From contig DPDV01000018.1 of assembly GCA_003534295.1 (NCBI GenBank), forward strand, positions 448 through 63,956: 63,509 bases of DNA. Reading direction: 5' to 3'. Position 1 is the first letter of the stretch. The number at the start of each line of letters is the position of its first letter. This DNA is from Clostridiales bacterium. Its GTDB lineage: Bacteria; Bacillota; Clostridia; TANB77; CAG-508. Positions 1 through 8,692 of the stretch are shown here, in pieces. A model generated the notes under the pieces. The model was not told the DNA's origin and did no database searches. It saw only the letters and a list, made by a program, of their open reading frames with translations. The position numbers and the translations under genes are program-made.

Positions 1-101
1 TTAATTAAATATAAAAATAAAAAATATTTAATTAAATAATAAAAATATTTTTTATAAGAATAAATTTTATAATAATTAATATAATTTAACAGGTGATATA
101 T

Positions 102-960
102 ATGAAATTGGCATTATGTTTAGCAGGAGGACGGAGTTAAAGGTGCAGCACACATAGGAGTTCTAAAGGCACTTGAGGAGGAAAATGTTGAATATGAATA
201 CATTTCAGGAGCATCATCGGGAAGTATAATAGCAATATTAAAAGCAATAGGTTATTCTGCAGATGATATATATTTATGGTTTAAAAAATATTGTAAACAA
301 ATTAAATATGTAGATGCAAAAAACGTTTTTAAATTAATATTAGGATTAATATTTAGAGGTCAGATTATAATTGATGGATTAAATAGTGGAAAGAAAATAG
401 AAAAGATAATAAATAAAATATGTAAAGAAAAAAATATAGAGAATATTAATCAGATAGAAACTAACCTGTTAATTCCGAGTGTTGATTTAAATGATGGAAA
501 AATCTATTTTTTTACATCGTTTGAAAAAAGGCAAAGATATTCCGACCAAATAATATATGTAAATGACATAAACATAGGAAAGGCAGTTAGAGCAAGTTGT
601 ACATATCCAGGTGTTTTTTCTCCATGTGAGTATAATGATACATATTTGGTTGACGGAGGAATAAGAGAAAATGTGCCATGGAAAGGATTAAAAGAAAATG
701 GTGCAGATAAAGTATTTTGCGTTACGTTTGAAGAAGAACTAAAAGAGAAAAAAAAGGCTAATATAGTTGATGCTATATTTGATTCTTTGTCAATTCTATG
801 TCATGAACTTTCAACATATGAATTGCATGAAGCTGACTATTTGATAAAAATAAAAACAAAAAAAGTTTCTCTTTTAGATACAAGTCAAATTGATTATTTA
901 TATAATGAGGGATATAACCAAGCAAAAAAATTTTTAAAGGAAACAAATATAAAATTATAA
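102..960 (+). pseudogene. Patatin-like phospholipase, disrupted by a 1-base insertion
   Basis: Reading from ATG 102 gives MKLALCLAGG and then a stop. If the extra C at 132 is ignored, the frame continues as a glycine loop (GGGVKGAAHIGVLKALEE) and stays open to 960. The restored protein of about 285 residues has the patatin nucleophile elbow G-A-S-S-G (from nt 210) and the DGG motif (VDGGIRENVPW, from nt 649), the Ser-Asp dyad of bacterial patatin-like lipid acyl hydrolases. No signal peptide is seen, so it would act on membrane lipids from the cytosol. The rest of the gene is well preserved, so this is either a very recent mutation or a sequencing error. A perfect bidirectional terminator follows the stop. 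Confidence 0.8.
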
Positions 961-961
961 A

Positions 962-1002
962 AAAATAAAATTTCCAAAATTAATTGGAAATTTTATTTTT
1001 TT
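962..1002. terminator. Bidirectional intrinsic terminator
   Basis: A perfect 16-bp inverted repeat (962-977 with 984-999) has a 6-nt loop and T-rich tails on both strands. It serves the plus-strand patatin gene and the minus-strand activase gene, whose stop codon lies in the loop. Confidence 0.85.
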
Positions 1003-4000
1003 CATCTATAATGTAATTTTCTTTTTTTATTGCTTTGTTTATGTTATTTTTATTTTTTAAGTTATCTTTTGCAACTGTCATCATCAATTTAATTCTATTA
1101 GTTTGATTTGCTTCACTTGCACCAGGGTCATAATCAATAGGAGCTATATTAGCTTCAGGAAATTTGCTTCTTATTGTTTTAATTACACCTTTACCAACTA
1201 CATGGTTAGGCAAACAAGCAAAAGGTTGAACGCAAACAATATTAGGAATGTCGTGTTCAATATATTCTATCATTTCTGCCGTTAGGAACCAACCCTCACC
1301 AGTTTGATTTCCTATTGATAAAATATCATTTACTTTTTCTTCTAAATCCCAAATATTGCAAGGCAATAAATATCCCTTCTTAGAATTATTTAGAGCAGAT
1401 ATAACAGGTTTCTCCAGAAGGTCAATTAATTTAATTGCCGTTTTGAATAATTTTGCCTTTATTGCATCTGTTTTTATTAATTTATTAAATGTAATTTTAT
1501 GTGTTGCTATAAACTTTATAAATCCCATAAAGTCAGGAAGTATAACTTCAGCTCCTTCTTGCTCTAATTTATCAGCTACAAAGTTATTTCCAAAAGGATG
1601 GTATTTTATTAAAACCTCGCCAACTATACCAACCTTAGGCTTTATAACAGATGTATCAATTTCAATTTTTTCAAAATCTGATACAATGTCAAAGATACTC
1701 TGTTTAAATTCTTTAATACTAGATTTATTTACTAATTTTTTGCACTTTTCCATCCAATAGTCAAATAATTCTTTAGTTTTACCTTTGTTTATTTCATAAG
1801 CTCTATTTTTTGTAAGCATTTTTTGCAATAAGTCCGCATAAATACAACTTTTTATTAATCTTTCAATTAGAGGAATTGTTAATTTAAATCCAGGCATTTT
1901 TTCCATACCAACAACATTAAATGATATAACAGGCACATTTTCAAATCCAGCATCTTTTAAAGCTTTTCTAATAAACCCAATATAGTTTGTTGCCCTACAA
2001 CCTCCACCAGTTTGAGACATTATTAGAGCTGTTTTATTTAAATCATATTTACCAGATTCTAGTGCTTCTATCATTTGACCAGTAACTAATATAGAAGGGT
2101 AACATGCGTCATTGTTTACATACTTAAGACCAGTTTCAACAGTATGCTGAGTGCAATCTCTTAAAAGTTCCATTTTGTATCCACTATTCTTCATTGCAGA
2201 TTCCAAAAATTCAAAATGAATTGGAGCCATTTGGGGCATTAATATAGTGTAATCTTTTCTCATTTCTTTTGTGAATATTTTTTTATTTACTTCATAATTA
2301 CCATTACACATTGAAGAATTATTATCCTTTATACGTTTATTCATACTGGCCAATAATGAGCGTATACGAATTCTAATAGCACCTAGATTATTTATTTCGT
2401 CTATTTTAATAAGTGTATACATTTTTTCATAACTTGTTAATATTTCTTCTACCTGATCAGTTGTTACAGCATCAACGCCACATCCAAATGAATTAAGTTG
2501 TACTAATTCTAAATTGTCATGTTTACCAACAAAGTCGGCTGCGGCATATAAACGTGCATGAAATACCCATTGATCAACAACTCTTAAAGGACGTTTGGCT
2601 TCTGTTAAATTTGAAATGCTATCTTCTGTTAAAACGCATAAACCTAAACTTGTTATTAAAGTATCAATACCATGGTTTACTTCTGGATCTACATGATAAG
2701 GACGACCAGCTAGTACAATACCCTTTAAATTATTTTCTTCCATGAATTTTAAAGTTTCTTGTCCTTTATTATGTATATCACTTTTATAATTTTGATACTC
2801 TGTTTCAGCCTTTTTAGCAGCAGATAAAAGCTCTTTTTTAGTAAAATTATATTCTTTAAATTCTGGTAAATTCATTATAATTTCAGCTAATTTATCGGGT
2901 TCAAAAGGTAAAAATGGATTTAAAAACTTGATATTTTTATCTTTTAATTCTTCAACATTATTTTTTAGAACTTCTGAATATGAGATTACAATAGGGCAGT
3001 TATAATGGTTGTCAGCCTTTTGGTATTCTTTTCTAGAATAAGGAATACAAGGATAAAATATGGTTTTTATACCAGAGTTAATTAGTCCTATAATATGCCC
3101 GTGAGAAAGTTTTGCTGGGAAGCAGACTGATTCTGAAGGCATAGATTCCATACCCTTTTCATAGGTTTTTCTATTACTTTTCTCAGAAAGAATAACTCTA
3201 AAACCTAAGTTGGTAAGAAATGTAAACCAAAAAGGATAATCCTCATACATATTTAATACTCTAGGAATTCCAATTGTTCCCCTAGGTGCATTTTTTTCTT
3301 CTAATGGAGTATAGTTAAAAGTTCTTTCAAATTTATACTTAATAAGGTTTGGTCTGTCTAATGTTTTATCAACAATTCCAGCACCTTTTTCACAGCGGTT
3401 TCCAGATATATATTTAGTACCATTACTAAATTTATTTATTGTAAGTAGACAATGATTTTCACATCCTTGACATCGTATATGAGTTATATTTATTTCTAAT
3501 TTATCTAATTCATTTATATTAGATATGGAAGATACATAGTCCATATCTAAATTATTTTCGTATTGTTCTTTTGCAAGTAGAGCTACACCATATGCACCCA
3601 TAAGTCCAGCAATGTCAGGTCGTACTACATTTCTGCCTACAATTAATTCAAAAGCTCTTAAAACTGCGTCATTATAGAATGTGCCTCCTTGTACTACAAT
3701 GTGTGCACCAAGTTTTTTTACATCTCTTACTTTCATTACTTTCTGAATGGCATTTTTAATAACTGAGTAAGAAAGTCCAGCAGATATGTCGCCAACACTA
3801 TAACCTTCCTTTTGAGCTTGTTTTATTTTAGAGTTCATAAAGACAGTACAACGAGAGCCTAAATCTACAGGTCTTCTTGCTTCCAAAGCACTCTGAACGA
3901 AGTCCTGTATAGAAAGCCCTAAGCTTTTGGCAAATGTTTCTATAAAGGAACCACAACCTGAAGAACATGCTTCGTTCAACATAATGTTATCAATGGCGCC

Positions 4001-5299
4001 ATTCTTCATTTTTATATATTTCATATCCTGACCACCAATATCAACAATGCTAGTAACATTAGGCATAAACTCTTTGGCAGCAGTATAATGTGCTATAGTT
4101 TCTATTTCGTTTAAGTCAACATTAAGAGCGGTTTGAATTAGTTTTTCTCCATAACCGGTAACACCACTGAAGCGAATAACTGCTTCAGAAGGTTTTTCTG
4201 CATATAATTTTTTTAGCATATTTATAACGCTTTGAAGTGGATTACCTTCATTACTTCCATATAAAGAATAAAGAAGAGTGCCATCCTCAGATATTACAAC
4301 CAATTTTGTAGTTGTTGAACCAGCGTCTATACCTAAAAAACAATTTCCCCTAAATGTTTTAAAATCAGCTCTTTTAACCTTGTCTTTTTCATGGCGTTTT
4401 TTGAATTCATCATATTCAGCATCTATTGAAAAAAGTGGATTCAATGGATTAGAAGTATCATCATGAGATGATTTTAAAACTTCAATTTTACTTTTTAGTT
4501 TTTCAATTGTAATTGTATGTGAATTAAGAGAATCCAAAGCAGCACCCTTAGCAACCAATAAATGGGCCTCATTTGGTACTATAATCTCATTATCTTTTAA
4601 ATTTAGTGTTTCAATAAATCTATTTCTTAGTTCAGATAAATAATTTAATGGACCACCTAAAAATGCAACATTTCCTCTAATAGGTCTTCCGCAAGCAAGT
4701 CCACTAATTGTTTGATTAACAACTGCTTGAAAAATAGAAGCTGCAATATCCTCTTTAGCTGCACCCTCATTTAAAAGTGGTTGAATATCAGTTTTAGCAA
4801 AAACACCACAACGCGATGCAATAGGATAGATTAGCTTATGTGATTTAGCAAGTTCATTTAAACCGGTTGGATCCGTATTTAAAAGACTTGCCATTTGGTC
4901 TATAAAAGCACCTGTACCACCAGCACAAGTTCCATTCATACGTTGCTCTATGAATTTATCAAAATATATAATTTTGGCATCTTCTCCACCAAGTTCAATA
5001 ACAACATCAGTTTCTGGAATATATTTTTCAACTGCTCTTTTGCAAGATACAACCTCTTGAATAAAAGGTAAATCTAAAAATTTAGCAGCACTTATAGCAC
5101 CAGAGCCCGTCAATGCAATAGTAAATTCAGTATCTGGATACATTATAATTAAGTTTTCTAACACATTACAAATAGTGTTTTTGGTATCAGAGAAATGCCT
5201 CTTATAATCTGTATATATAGTATTTAAATTTTCATCCATTACAATTATTTTAACTGTTGTAGAGCCAACATCTAACCCTACGTGTAAAGTCTTTATCAT
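980..5299 (-). CDS. Acyl-CoA dehydratase activase-type protein (double BadF/BcrA ATPase plus DUF2229/HgdB-like region)
   Basis: This 1439-residue protein has two successive BadF/BadG/BcrA/BcrD ATPase domains. The first (about 5-265) has GLDVGSTTVKI and NGTCAGGTGAF; the second (about 320-600) has GIDAGSTTTKL and NEACSSGCGSF. The cysteines in these loops are the family's 4Fe-4S cluster ligands. A cysteine-rich CoA-enzyme-activase region (DUF2229, about 690 onward) and an HgdB-like C-terminal part follow. Such giant fusions are common in anaerobic Firmicutes; by homology they hydrolyse ATP to drive low-potential electron transfer to a 2-hydroxyacyl-CoA dehydratase-like partner, but the substrate of this type is not known. 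I chose start 5299 (MIKTLHVGLD) because AAGGAG lies 9 nt upstream; a start 57 nt further out would lack a ribosome binding site. It is transcribed alone and divergently from gerM. Confidence 0.9.
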   Translation of the reverse strand: MIKTLHVGLDVGSTTVKIIVMDENLNTIYTDYKRHFSDTKNTICNVLENLIIMYPDTEFTIALTGSGAISAAKFLDLPFIQEVVSCKRAVEKYIPETDVVIELGGEDAKIIYFDKFIEQRMNGTCAGGTGAFIDQMASLLNTDPTGLNELAKSHKLIYPIASRCGVFAKTDIQPLLNEGAAKEDIAASIFQAVVNQTISGLACGRPIRGNVAFLGGPLNYLSELRNRFIETLNLKDNEIIVPNEAHLLVAKGAALDSLNSHTITIEKLKSKIEVLKSSHDDTSNPLNPLFSIDAEYDEFKKRHEKDKVKRADFKTFRGNCFLGIDAGSTTTKLVVISEDGTLLYSLYGSNEGNPLQSVINMLKKLYAEKPSEAVIRFSGVTGYGEKLIQTALNVDLNEIETIAHYTAAKEFMPNVTSIVDIGGQDMKYIKMKNGAIDNIMLNEACSSGCGSFIETFAKSLGLSIQDFVQSALEARRPVDLGSRCTVFMNSKIKQAQKEGYSVGDISAGLSYSVIKNAIQKVMKVRDVKKLGAHIVVQGGTFYNDAVLRAFELIVGRNVVRPDIAGLMGAYGVALLAKEQYENNLDMDYVSSISNINELDKLEINITHIRCQGCENHCLLTINKFSNGTKYISGNRCEKGAGIVDKTLDRPNLIKYKFERTFNYTPLEEKNAPRGTIGIPRVLNMYEDYPFWFTFLTNLGFRVILSEKSNRKTYEKGMESMPSESVCFPAKLSHGHIIGLINSGIKTIFYPCIPYSRKEYQKADNHYNCPIVISYSEVLKNNVEELKDKNIKFLNPFLPFEPDKLAEIIMNLPEFKEYNFTKKELLSAAKKAETEYQNYKSDIHNKGQETLKFMEENNLKGIVLAGRPYHVDPEVNHGIDTLITSLGLCVLTEDSISNLTEAKRPLRVVDQWVFHARLYAAADFVGKHDNLELVQLNSFGCGVDAVTTDQVEEILTSYEKMYTLIKIDEINNLGAIRIRIRSLLASMNKRIKDNNSSMCNGNYEVNKKIFTKEMRKDYTILMPQMAPIHFEFLESAMKNSGYKMELLRDCTQHTVETGLKYVNNDACYPSILVTGQMIEALESGKYDLNKTALIMSQTGGGCRATNYIGFIRKALKDAGFENVPVISFNVVGMEKMPGFKLTIPLIERLIKSCIYADLLQKMLTKNRAYEINKGKTKELFDYWMEKCKKLVNKSSIKEFKQSIFDIVSDFEKIEIDTSVIKPKVGIVGEVLIKYHPFGNNFVADKLEQEGAEVILPDFMGFIKFIATHKITFNKLIKTDAIKAKLFKTAIKLIDLLEKPVISALNNSKKGYLLPCNIWDLEEKVNDILSIGNQTGEGWFLTAEMIEYIEHDIPNIVCVQPFACLPNHVVGKGVIKTIRSKFPEANIAPIDYDPGASEANQTNRIKLMMTVAKDNLKNKNNINKAIKKENYIIDEKNKISN

Positions 5300-5477
5300 A
5301 TTAAAGTAACTCCTTTCGATACTATCAATTTTATATTGAAATGTATAATTTGTCAAATGATTATATTGGAAAAAAGCAATAGAAACACAATGAACTTTAA
5401 AAAAAGAGTTCTAAAAAATACTTGTCTATAATAATAATTAATAAATTATTTATTAGAGAAGAGGGAGAGTGTTATTT

Positions 5478-6026
5478 TTGAATAAAAAAATAGTATTAAT
5501 AATTATTATTTTAATAATTATTTTATTGGGTGTATTTTACTTTTTTATTAGTAATAAAGAAGAAAAAATGGAAGAAGAATATCAGCCACAAGAGGAGATA
5601 ACAGATGAGCAAATGCGACAAACAATAATTTCTTTGTATTATGAAAACAAAGAAACAGGAGAGCTAATGCCAGAAGGTAGATTAATAGATGTAAAAACAT
5701 TATTAAATAATCCATATAAAATATTAATAGAAATGCTTATAGCTGAGCCAAAAAATAACAAATTACAATCTGCTATTCCAAATGGTACAATTATTAATAA
5801 TGTGGAATTAAAAAATGATATTTTGTATGTGGATTTTTCAAAAGAATTTACAGAAAATCATCAAGGTGGAGAAGAAAAGGAAAAGGCAACTGTGTACTCT
5901 ATAGTAAATACATTGTGCGAATTAACAGAAGTAAATAAAATTAAAATATTAATAAACGGAGAAGAAAATAAATCATTTAAAGATGAAAAGATAAAATTTG
6001 ATGTGCTATTTACAAAGCAAAATTAA
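5478..6026 (+). CDS. GerM-domain lipoprotein-like/membrane-anchored protein
   Basis: A 182-residue protein with one N-terminal membrane segment (IVLIIIILIIILLGVFYFF), an acidic linker, and a GerM domain (about 60-180; PEGRLIDVKTLLNNP... NGTIINNVELKNDILYVDFSKEF). GerM domains occur in sporulation and germination proteins and act outside the membrane; the molecular role is unclear. TTG at 5478 is the likelier start because the GAGGGAG site ends about 10 nt before it; GTG at 5469 almost abuts that site. No lipobox cysteine is visible, so it is probably anchored by the membrane helix. Confidence 0.75.
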   Translation: MNKKIVLIIIILIIILLGVFYFFISNKEEKMEEEYQPQEEITDEQMRQTIISLYYENKETGELMPEGRLIDVKTLLNNPYKILIEMLIAEPKNNKLQSAIPNGTIINNVELKNDILYVDFSKEFTENHQGGEEKEKATVYSIVNTLCELTEVNKIKILINGEENKSFKDEKIKFDVLFTKQN

Positions 6027-6172
6027 TTCTTTAATATATTGAATAGTTTTATTCCATTTATGATCTTAGTACCACTTCGTAAAAATTTTTCTACTTCGAA
6101 AAGAGAGCAAATAGTGTTCTCTTTTTTTAGTGCAAAATTTATTTTTTCTTTTTTATCATATTTCTTATCCAT
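6023..6172 (-). CDS. Possible small basic protein (49 aa), unknown
   Basis: A 49-codon frame (MDKKYDKKEKINFALKKEN...) on the minus strand with AGGGAG 9 nt upstream of its ATG. It is lysine-rich, has no membrane segment, and I recognise no family. Its end overlaps the gerM stop tail to tail. Against it: a hairpin at 6102-6128 followed by a plus-strand T run lies inside it and looks like the gerM terminator, so the frame may be chance. Confidence 0.3.
   Translation of the reverse strand: MDKKYDKKEKINFALKKENTICSLFEVEKFLRSGTKIINGIKLFNILKN
6102..6130 (+). terminator. Putative terminator of gerM
   Basis: Stem AGAGAGCA / TGTTCTCT (one G-T pair) with a short AT loop, followed by TTTTTTT on the plus strand, about 75 nt after the gerM stop. 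Confidence 0.55.
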
Positions 6173-6305
6173 AATAAATCGCTCCCTAAAAGTTTTTTAA
6201 TATATTATATGTAAATAAATATATTATGCTTTATCTTATTGAAAAAATAAATAAAGTTTATTATAATATATAGTACATATGGGTTAAAAGTGGGGCGAGA
6301 GTAAA

Positions 6306-7043
6306 ATGCATTTAAATAATAATGAGAGAATTGATGATTTAGAATATAAAGATTTAAAGATAATACAACGAAAAGATGGATTTTGTTTTGGAATAGATAG
6401 CGTATTGCTTTCAAATTATGCAAAAGATATAAAAAGAGGAACAGTAGGTTTAGATTTGGGAACTGGCACAGGAATACTTGGAATACTATTATGTGGGAAA
6501 ACAGACTTAAGCAAAATATATGGTATAGAAGTACAACAAGAAGTTGCAGAGATGGCACAAAGAAGCATAAAATTAAATAACCTAGAAAACAGATTTGAAA
6601 TTATTAATAAAAATATTAAGGACCTAGAAAGTGTATTTGATAAAAATAGTTTTGACTTTATAATAACAAATCCGCCATACAAGAAAATGGATACAGGCAA
6701 AACAAATGAAAATAGCAAGAAATTAATATCGCGACATGAAATAACCGCAACATTGAAAGATTTTATAAAGATAAGCTACATAATGCTCAAAGATAAAGGA
6801 ACATTATATATGGTACATAAACCAGAAAGACTTGTAGATATAATATATCAGTTAAGAAAGAACAAAATAGAACCTAAGGAAATAAGATTTGTCCATCCAT
6901 ATGAAAAAAAAGAGCCAAATTTAATACTAATAAAAGCTGTGAAAAATGGAGGTCAATTTCTAAAAATAGACAAACCATTATATGTTTACAACGAAAGAGG
7001 AGAATATACAGAAGAAATATTAAAAATATATAATAAAATGTAA
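6306..7043 (+). CDS. TrmN6-like tRNA (adenine-N6)-methyltransferase
   Basis: A 245-residue class I SAM methyltransferase of the YfiC/TrmN6 type. The SAM site is GLDLGTGTGILGILL (about 49-63) and the catalytic N6-adenine motif is NPPY (about 122-125, ITNPPYKKMD). The N-terminal RKDGFCFGIDSVLLSNY stretch is characteristic of the family that modifies A37 of tRNA-Val in E. coli; the exact tRNA target here is inferred. It lies 11 nt upstream of rsmI with the same strand and a strong RBS between them, so the two RNA methyltransferases form an operon. This pairing is common in Firmicutes. Confidence 0.9.
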   Translation: MHLNNNERIDDLEYKDLKIIQRKDGFCFGIDSVLLSNYAKDIKRGTVGLDLGTGTGILGILLCGKTDLSKIYGIEVQQEVAEMAQRSIKLNNLENRFEIINKNIKDLESVFDKNSFDFIITNPPYKKMDTGKTNENSKKLISRHEITATLKDFIKISYIMLKDKGTLYMVHKPERLVDIIYQLRKNKIEPKEIRFVHPYEKKEPNLILIKAVKNGGQFLKIDKPLYVYNERGEYTEEILKIYNKM

Positions 7044-7054
7044 GGAGAATTACA

Positions 7055-7879
7055 ATGAACGGAAGATTATATTTAGTAGCTACACCAATAGGAAATTTAG
7101 AGGATATAACATTAAGAGCATTAAAGGTATTAGAAAAGGTTGATGTTATAGCAGCAGAAGATACAAGACATACGTTAAAATTATTAAATTTTTATGCTAT
7201 AACAAAGCCTTTAATCAGTTACCACAGACATAATGAGGAAGTAAAATCAGATGTGTTAATTGACAAATTAAAAAATGGTGAAAATATTGCTCTAGTTACA
7301 GATGCTGGGACACCAGGGATATCAGATCCAGGAGAGGAAATTGTAAAAAAAGCTATAGAAAATAATATAGAGATAATTCCAATACCAGGAGCATGTGCAC
7401 TTATAAATGCATTAATATGTTCTGGATTTAACACAAAAGAATTTATTTTTTATGGATTTTTGCCTATTAATAAAAAGTTAAGAACAAAAAAGCTAAATGA
7501 GATTTCAAAGCAAAATAAAACAATAATATTATATGAAGCACCACATAAATTACTAAAAACATTAAACGATATCTTAGAAAATATAGGAGACATAAATTGC
7601 ATATTAGCAAAAGAAATAACCAAAATACATGAAGAATACATAAGAGGTAAGATAAGTGAATTGATTTCAAGAAAAGAAGAAATAAAGGGAGAATATGTAA
7701 TTTTATTAGACTTAAATGATAATGAACAGGAAGATTGTTCAAAAAAGGAAATGCCATTAGAAGAACAATATGAATATTATGAAAAAAAAGGATTGGAAAA
7801 AAAAGAGATAATTAAACAGATAGCCAAAGATAGAAACACAAATAAAAACGAAATATATCAAAAATTTTTAAAAAAATAG
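7055..7879 (+). CDS. rsmI: 16S rRNA (cytidine1402-2'-O)-methyltransferase RsmI
   Basis: A 274-residue tetrapyrrole-methylase-fold protein. The opening GRLYLVATPIGNLEDITLRA, the AAEDTRHT segment and the VTDAGTPGISDPG loop (about 84-96) are diagnostic of RsmI. It 2'-O-methylates C1402 of 16S rRNA in the decoding centre using SAM. Length matches the family. AGGAG stands 6 nt before the ATG. Its stop codon is embedded in the bidirectional terminator shared with abrB. Confidence 0.95.
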   Translation: MNGRLYLVATPIGNLEDITLRALKVLEKVDVIAAEDTRHTLKLLNFYAITKPLISYHRHNEEVKSDVLIDKLKNGENIALVTDAGTPGISDPGEEIVKKAIENNIEIIPIPGACALINALICSGFNTKEFIFYGFLPINKKLRTKKLNEISKQNKTIILYEAPHKLLKTLNDILENIGDINCILAKEITKIHEEYIRGKISELISRKEEIKGEYVILLDLNDNEQEDCSKKEMPLEEQYEYYEKKGLEKKEIIKQIAKDRNTNKNEIYQKFLKK

Positions 7880-7910
7880 TGCCTTAAAGACACTAAGACA
7901 CTATTTTTCA
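7875..7910. terminator. Bidirectional terminator between rsmI and abrB-like gene
   Basis: AATAGTG-C-CTT (7875-7885) pairs with AAG-A-CACTATT (7895-7905), followed by TTTT on the plus strand and by A/T-rich sequence on the minus strand. It contains the stop codons of both convergent genes. Confidence 0.8.
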
Positions 7911-8152
7911 TCTATTGTAGAAATTTTATTAATACATTTTTTACATATTTGTTTATCTCTATATTGTGTTAAATCCTTATCAGAACCACAAAAAATGCAG
8001 TTAGGTACAAACTTCTTTAAAACAATCGTAGAACCATCAACATAAATTTCTATTGGATCTTTTTCAGATATGTCAAATTGATTTCTTAATTCAATAGGAA
8101 TTACAACTCTTCCTAATTCATCAACTCTTCTTACTATTCCTGTAGACTTCAT
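7901..8152 (-). CDS. AbrB-family regulator with C-terminal zinc ribbon
   Basis: An 83-residue protein. Residues 1-48 form a SpoVT/AbrB swapped-hairpin DNA-binding domain (STGIVRRVDELGRVVIPIEL). Residues 53-78 carry two CxxC pairs (CIFCG and CKKC) that should bind zinc. AbrB plus zinc ribbon proteins are widespread in Clostridia and act as transition-state or sporulation-linked regulators; targets cannot be read from the sequence. A strong AAGGAGG site precedes the ATG. It stands next to the cas12a scar, but no toxin partner is present, so I do not read it as an antitoxin. Confidence 0.9.
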   Translation of the reverse strand: MKSTGIVRRVDELGRVVIPIELRNQFDISEKDPIEIYVDGSTIVLKKFVPNCIFCGSDKDLTQYRDKQICKKCINKISTIDEK

Positions 8153-8301
8153 TTTATCCTCCTTAAAACAACATTATTCGACAAAAAATCTATAATTATA
8201 ATAGCATAAAATCAATGAAAAAGCAATATGTAATTTACAAAAACTTACAAATAATATAAATGTAGTGTTACAATTGATGTGAAACAAAAAATATAGAAAA
8301 A

Positions 8302-8365
8302 AAGTGATTCAAGTAGTATAATTGAATTGTTGAAAAAAAATTATACGAAAGGACTTGAATCACTT
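8302..8365. repeat. 13-bp perfect inverted repeat upstream of the cas12a relic
   Basis: AAGTGATTCAAGT (8302-8314) and ACTTGAATCACTT (8353-8365) are exact reverse complements with a 38-nt AT-rich spacer. It ends directly before a 12-codon leader frame (8366-8404) and the cas12a RBS. It could be an operator, an attenuator stem or the mark of an inserted element. Confidence 0.7.
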
Positions 8366-8416
8366 ATGAATAGTATAACACAAAATTCAAAAAATACACA
8401 TTAAGGAGGAAAAAAT

Positions 8417-8533
8417 ATGTTTAATTTATATAGTAATTTACGTAAACTTTATCCGGTTCAAAAAACACTAAGATTTGAACTTATTCCCCAGGGCAAAACG
8501 AAGGAAAATATGTATTTAGAAGCTGCAATATAA
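8417..8533 (+). pseudogene. cas12a: Cas12a (type V-A effector) N-terminal relic, 38 codons
   Basis: AGGAGG (8404-8409) precedes ATG 8417, which opens a 38-codon frame ending at TAA 8531. Residues 12-29 read YPVQKTLRFELIPQGKTK. This is the hallmark N-terminus of Cas12a (Francisella has YSLSKTLRFELIPQGKT at the same place), where the Lys-Thr-Leu-Arg-Phe strand begins the OB/wedge domain. Full Cas12a has about 1200-1300 residues, so over 96% is missing, together with any cas4, cas1 and cas2. A degenerate direct repeat lies 18 nt after the stop. The simplest reading is one deletion that joined the start of cas12a to the far end of its array. The start codon, RBS and motif are still clean, which suggests the loss is recent. 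Confidence 0.9.
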
Positions 8534-8551
8534 GTAAATAATGTTGTTATA

Positions 8552-8587
8552 GTTTAATACCTTATGTAAATTTCTACTCTATGCTAA
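8552..8587 (+). CRISPR. Single degenerate type V-A direct repeat (array scar)
   Basis: A 36-nt stretch begins GTTTAATACC and contains AATTTCTACTCT at 8569-8580. This matches the conserved 3' half of Cas12a repeats (AATTTCTACT, 1-4 nt loop, GTAGAT), but the last 7 nt (ATGCTAA) no longer pair with TCTAC. A diverged 3' end is typical of the leader-distal terminal repeat. No second copy or spacer is present. Length, position after the cas12a relic and a following terminator all fit the end of a lost array. Confidence 0.7.
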
Positions 8588-8605
8588 TATAATAAAATTA
8601 CTTTG

Positions 8606-8638
8606 AAATAAAAGATGACAATATCTTTTATTTTTTAG
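8606..8638 (+). terminator. Intrinsic terminator after the CRISPR scar
   Basis: AATAAAAGAT (8607-8616) pairs with ATCTTTTATT (8623-8632) across a 6-nt loop, followed by TTTTT. It probably ended the CRISPR array transcript; it also isolates spmA. Confidence 0.7.
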
Positions 8639-8692
8639 GTAATATAGTTATAAATATATGAATACATATATAAAAAAATCAAAAGGAGCAAT

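Noticed and set aside
6205..6558. Hydrophobic minus-strand frame opposite the TrmN6-like gene
   Set aside because: It is an antisense shadow of a gene with intact SAM and NPPY motifs; its hydrophobicity comes from complementing Lys/Asn-rich codons.
7901..8152. AbrB-like gene as an antitoxin next to the cas12a scar
   Set aside because: It has a C-terminal zinc ribbon typical of stand-alone AbrB regulators, and no toxin gene is adjacent.
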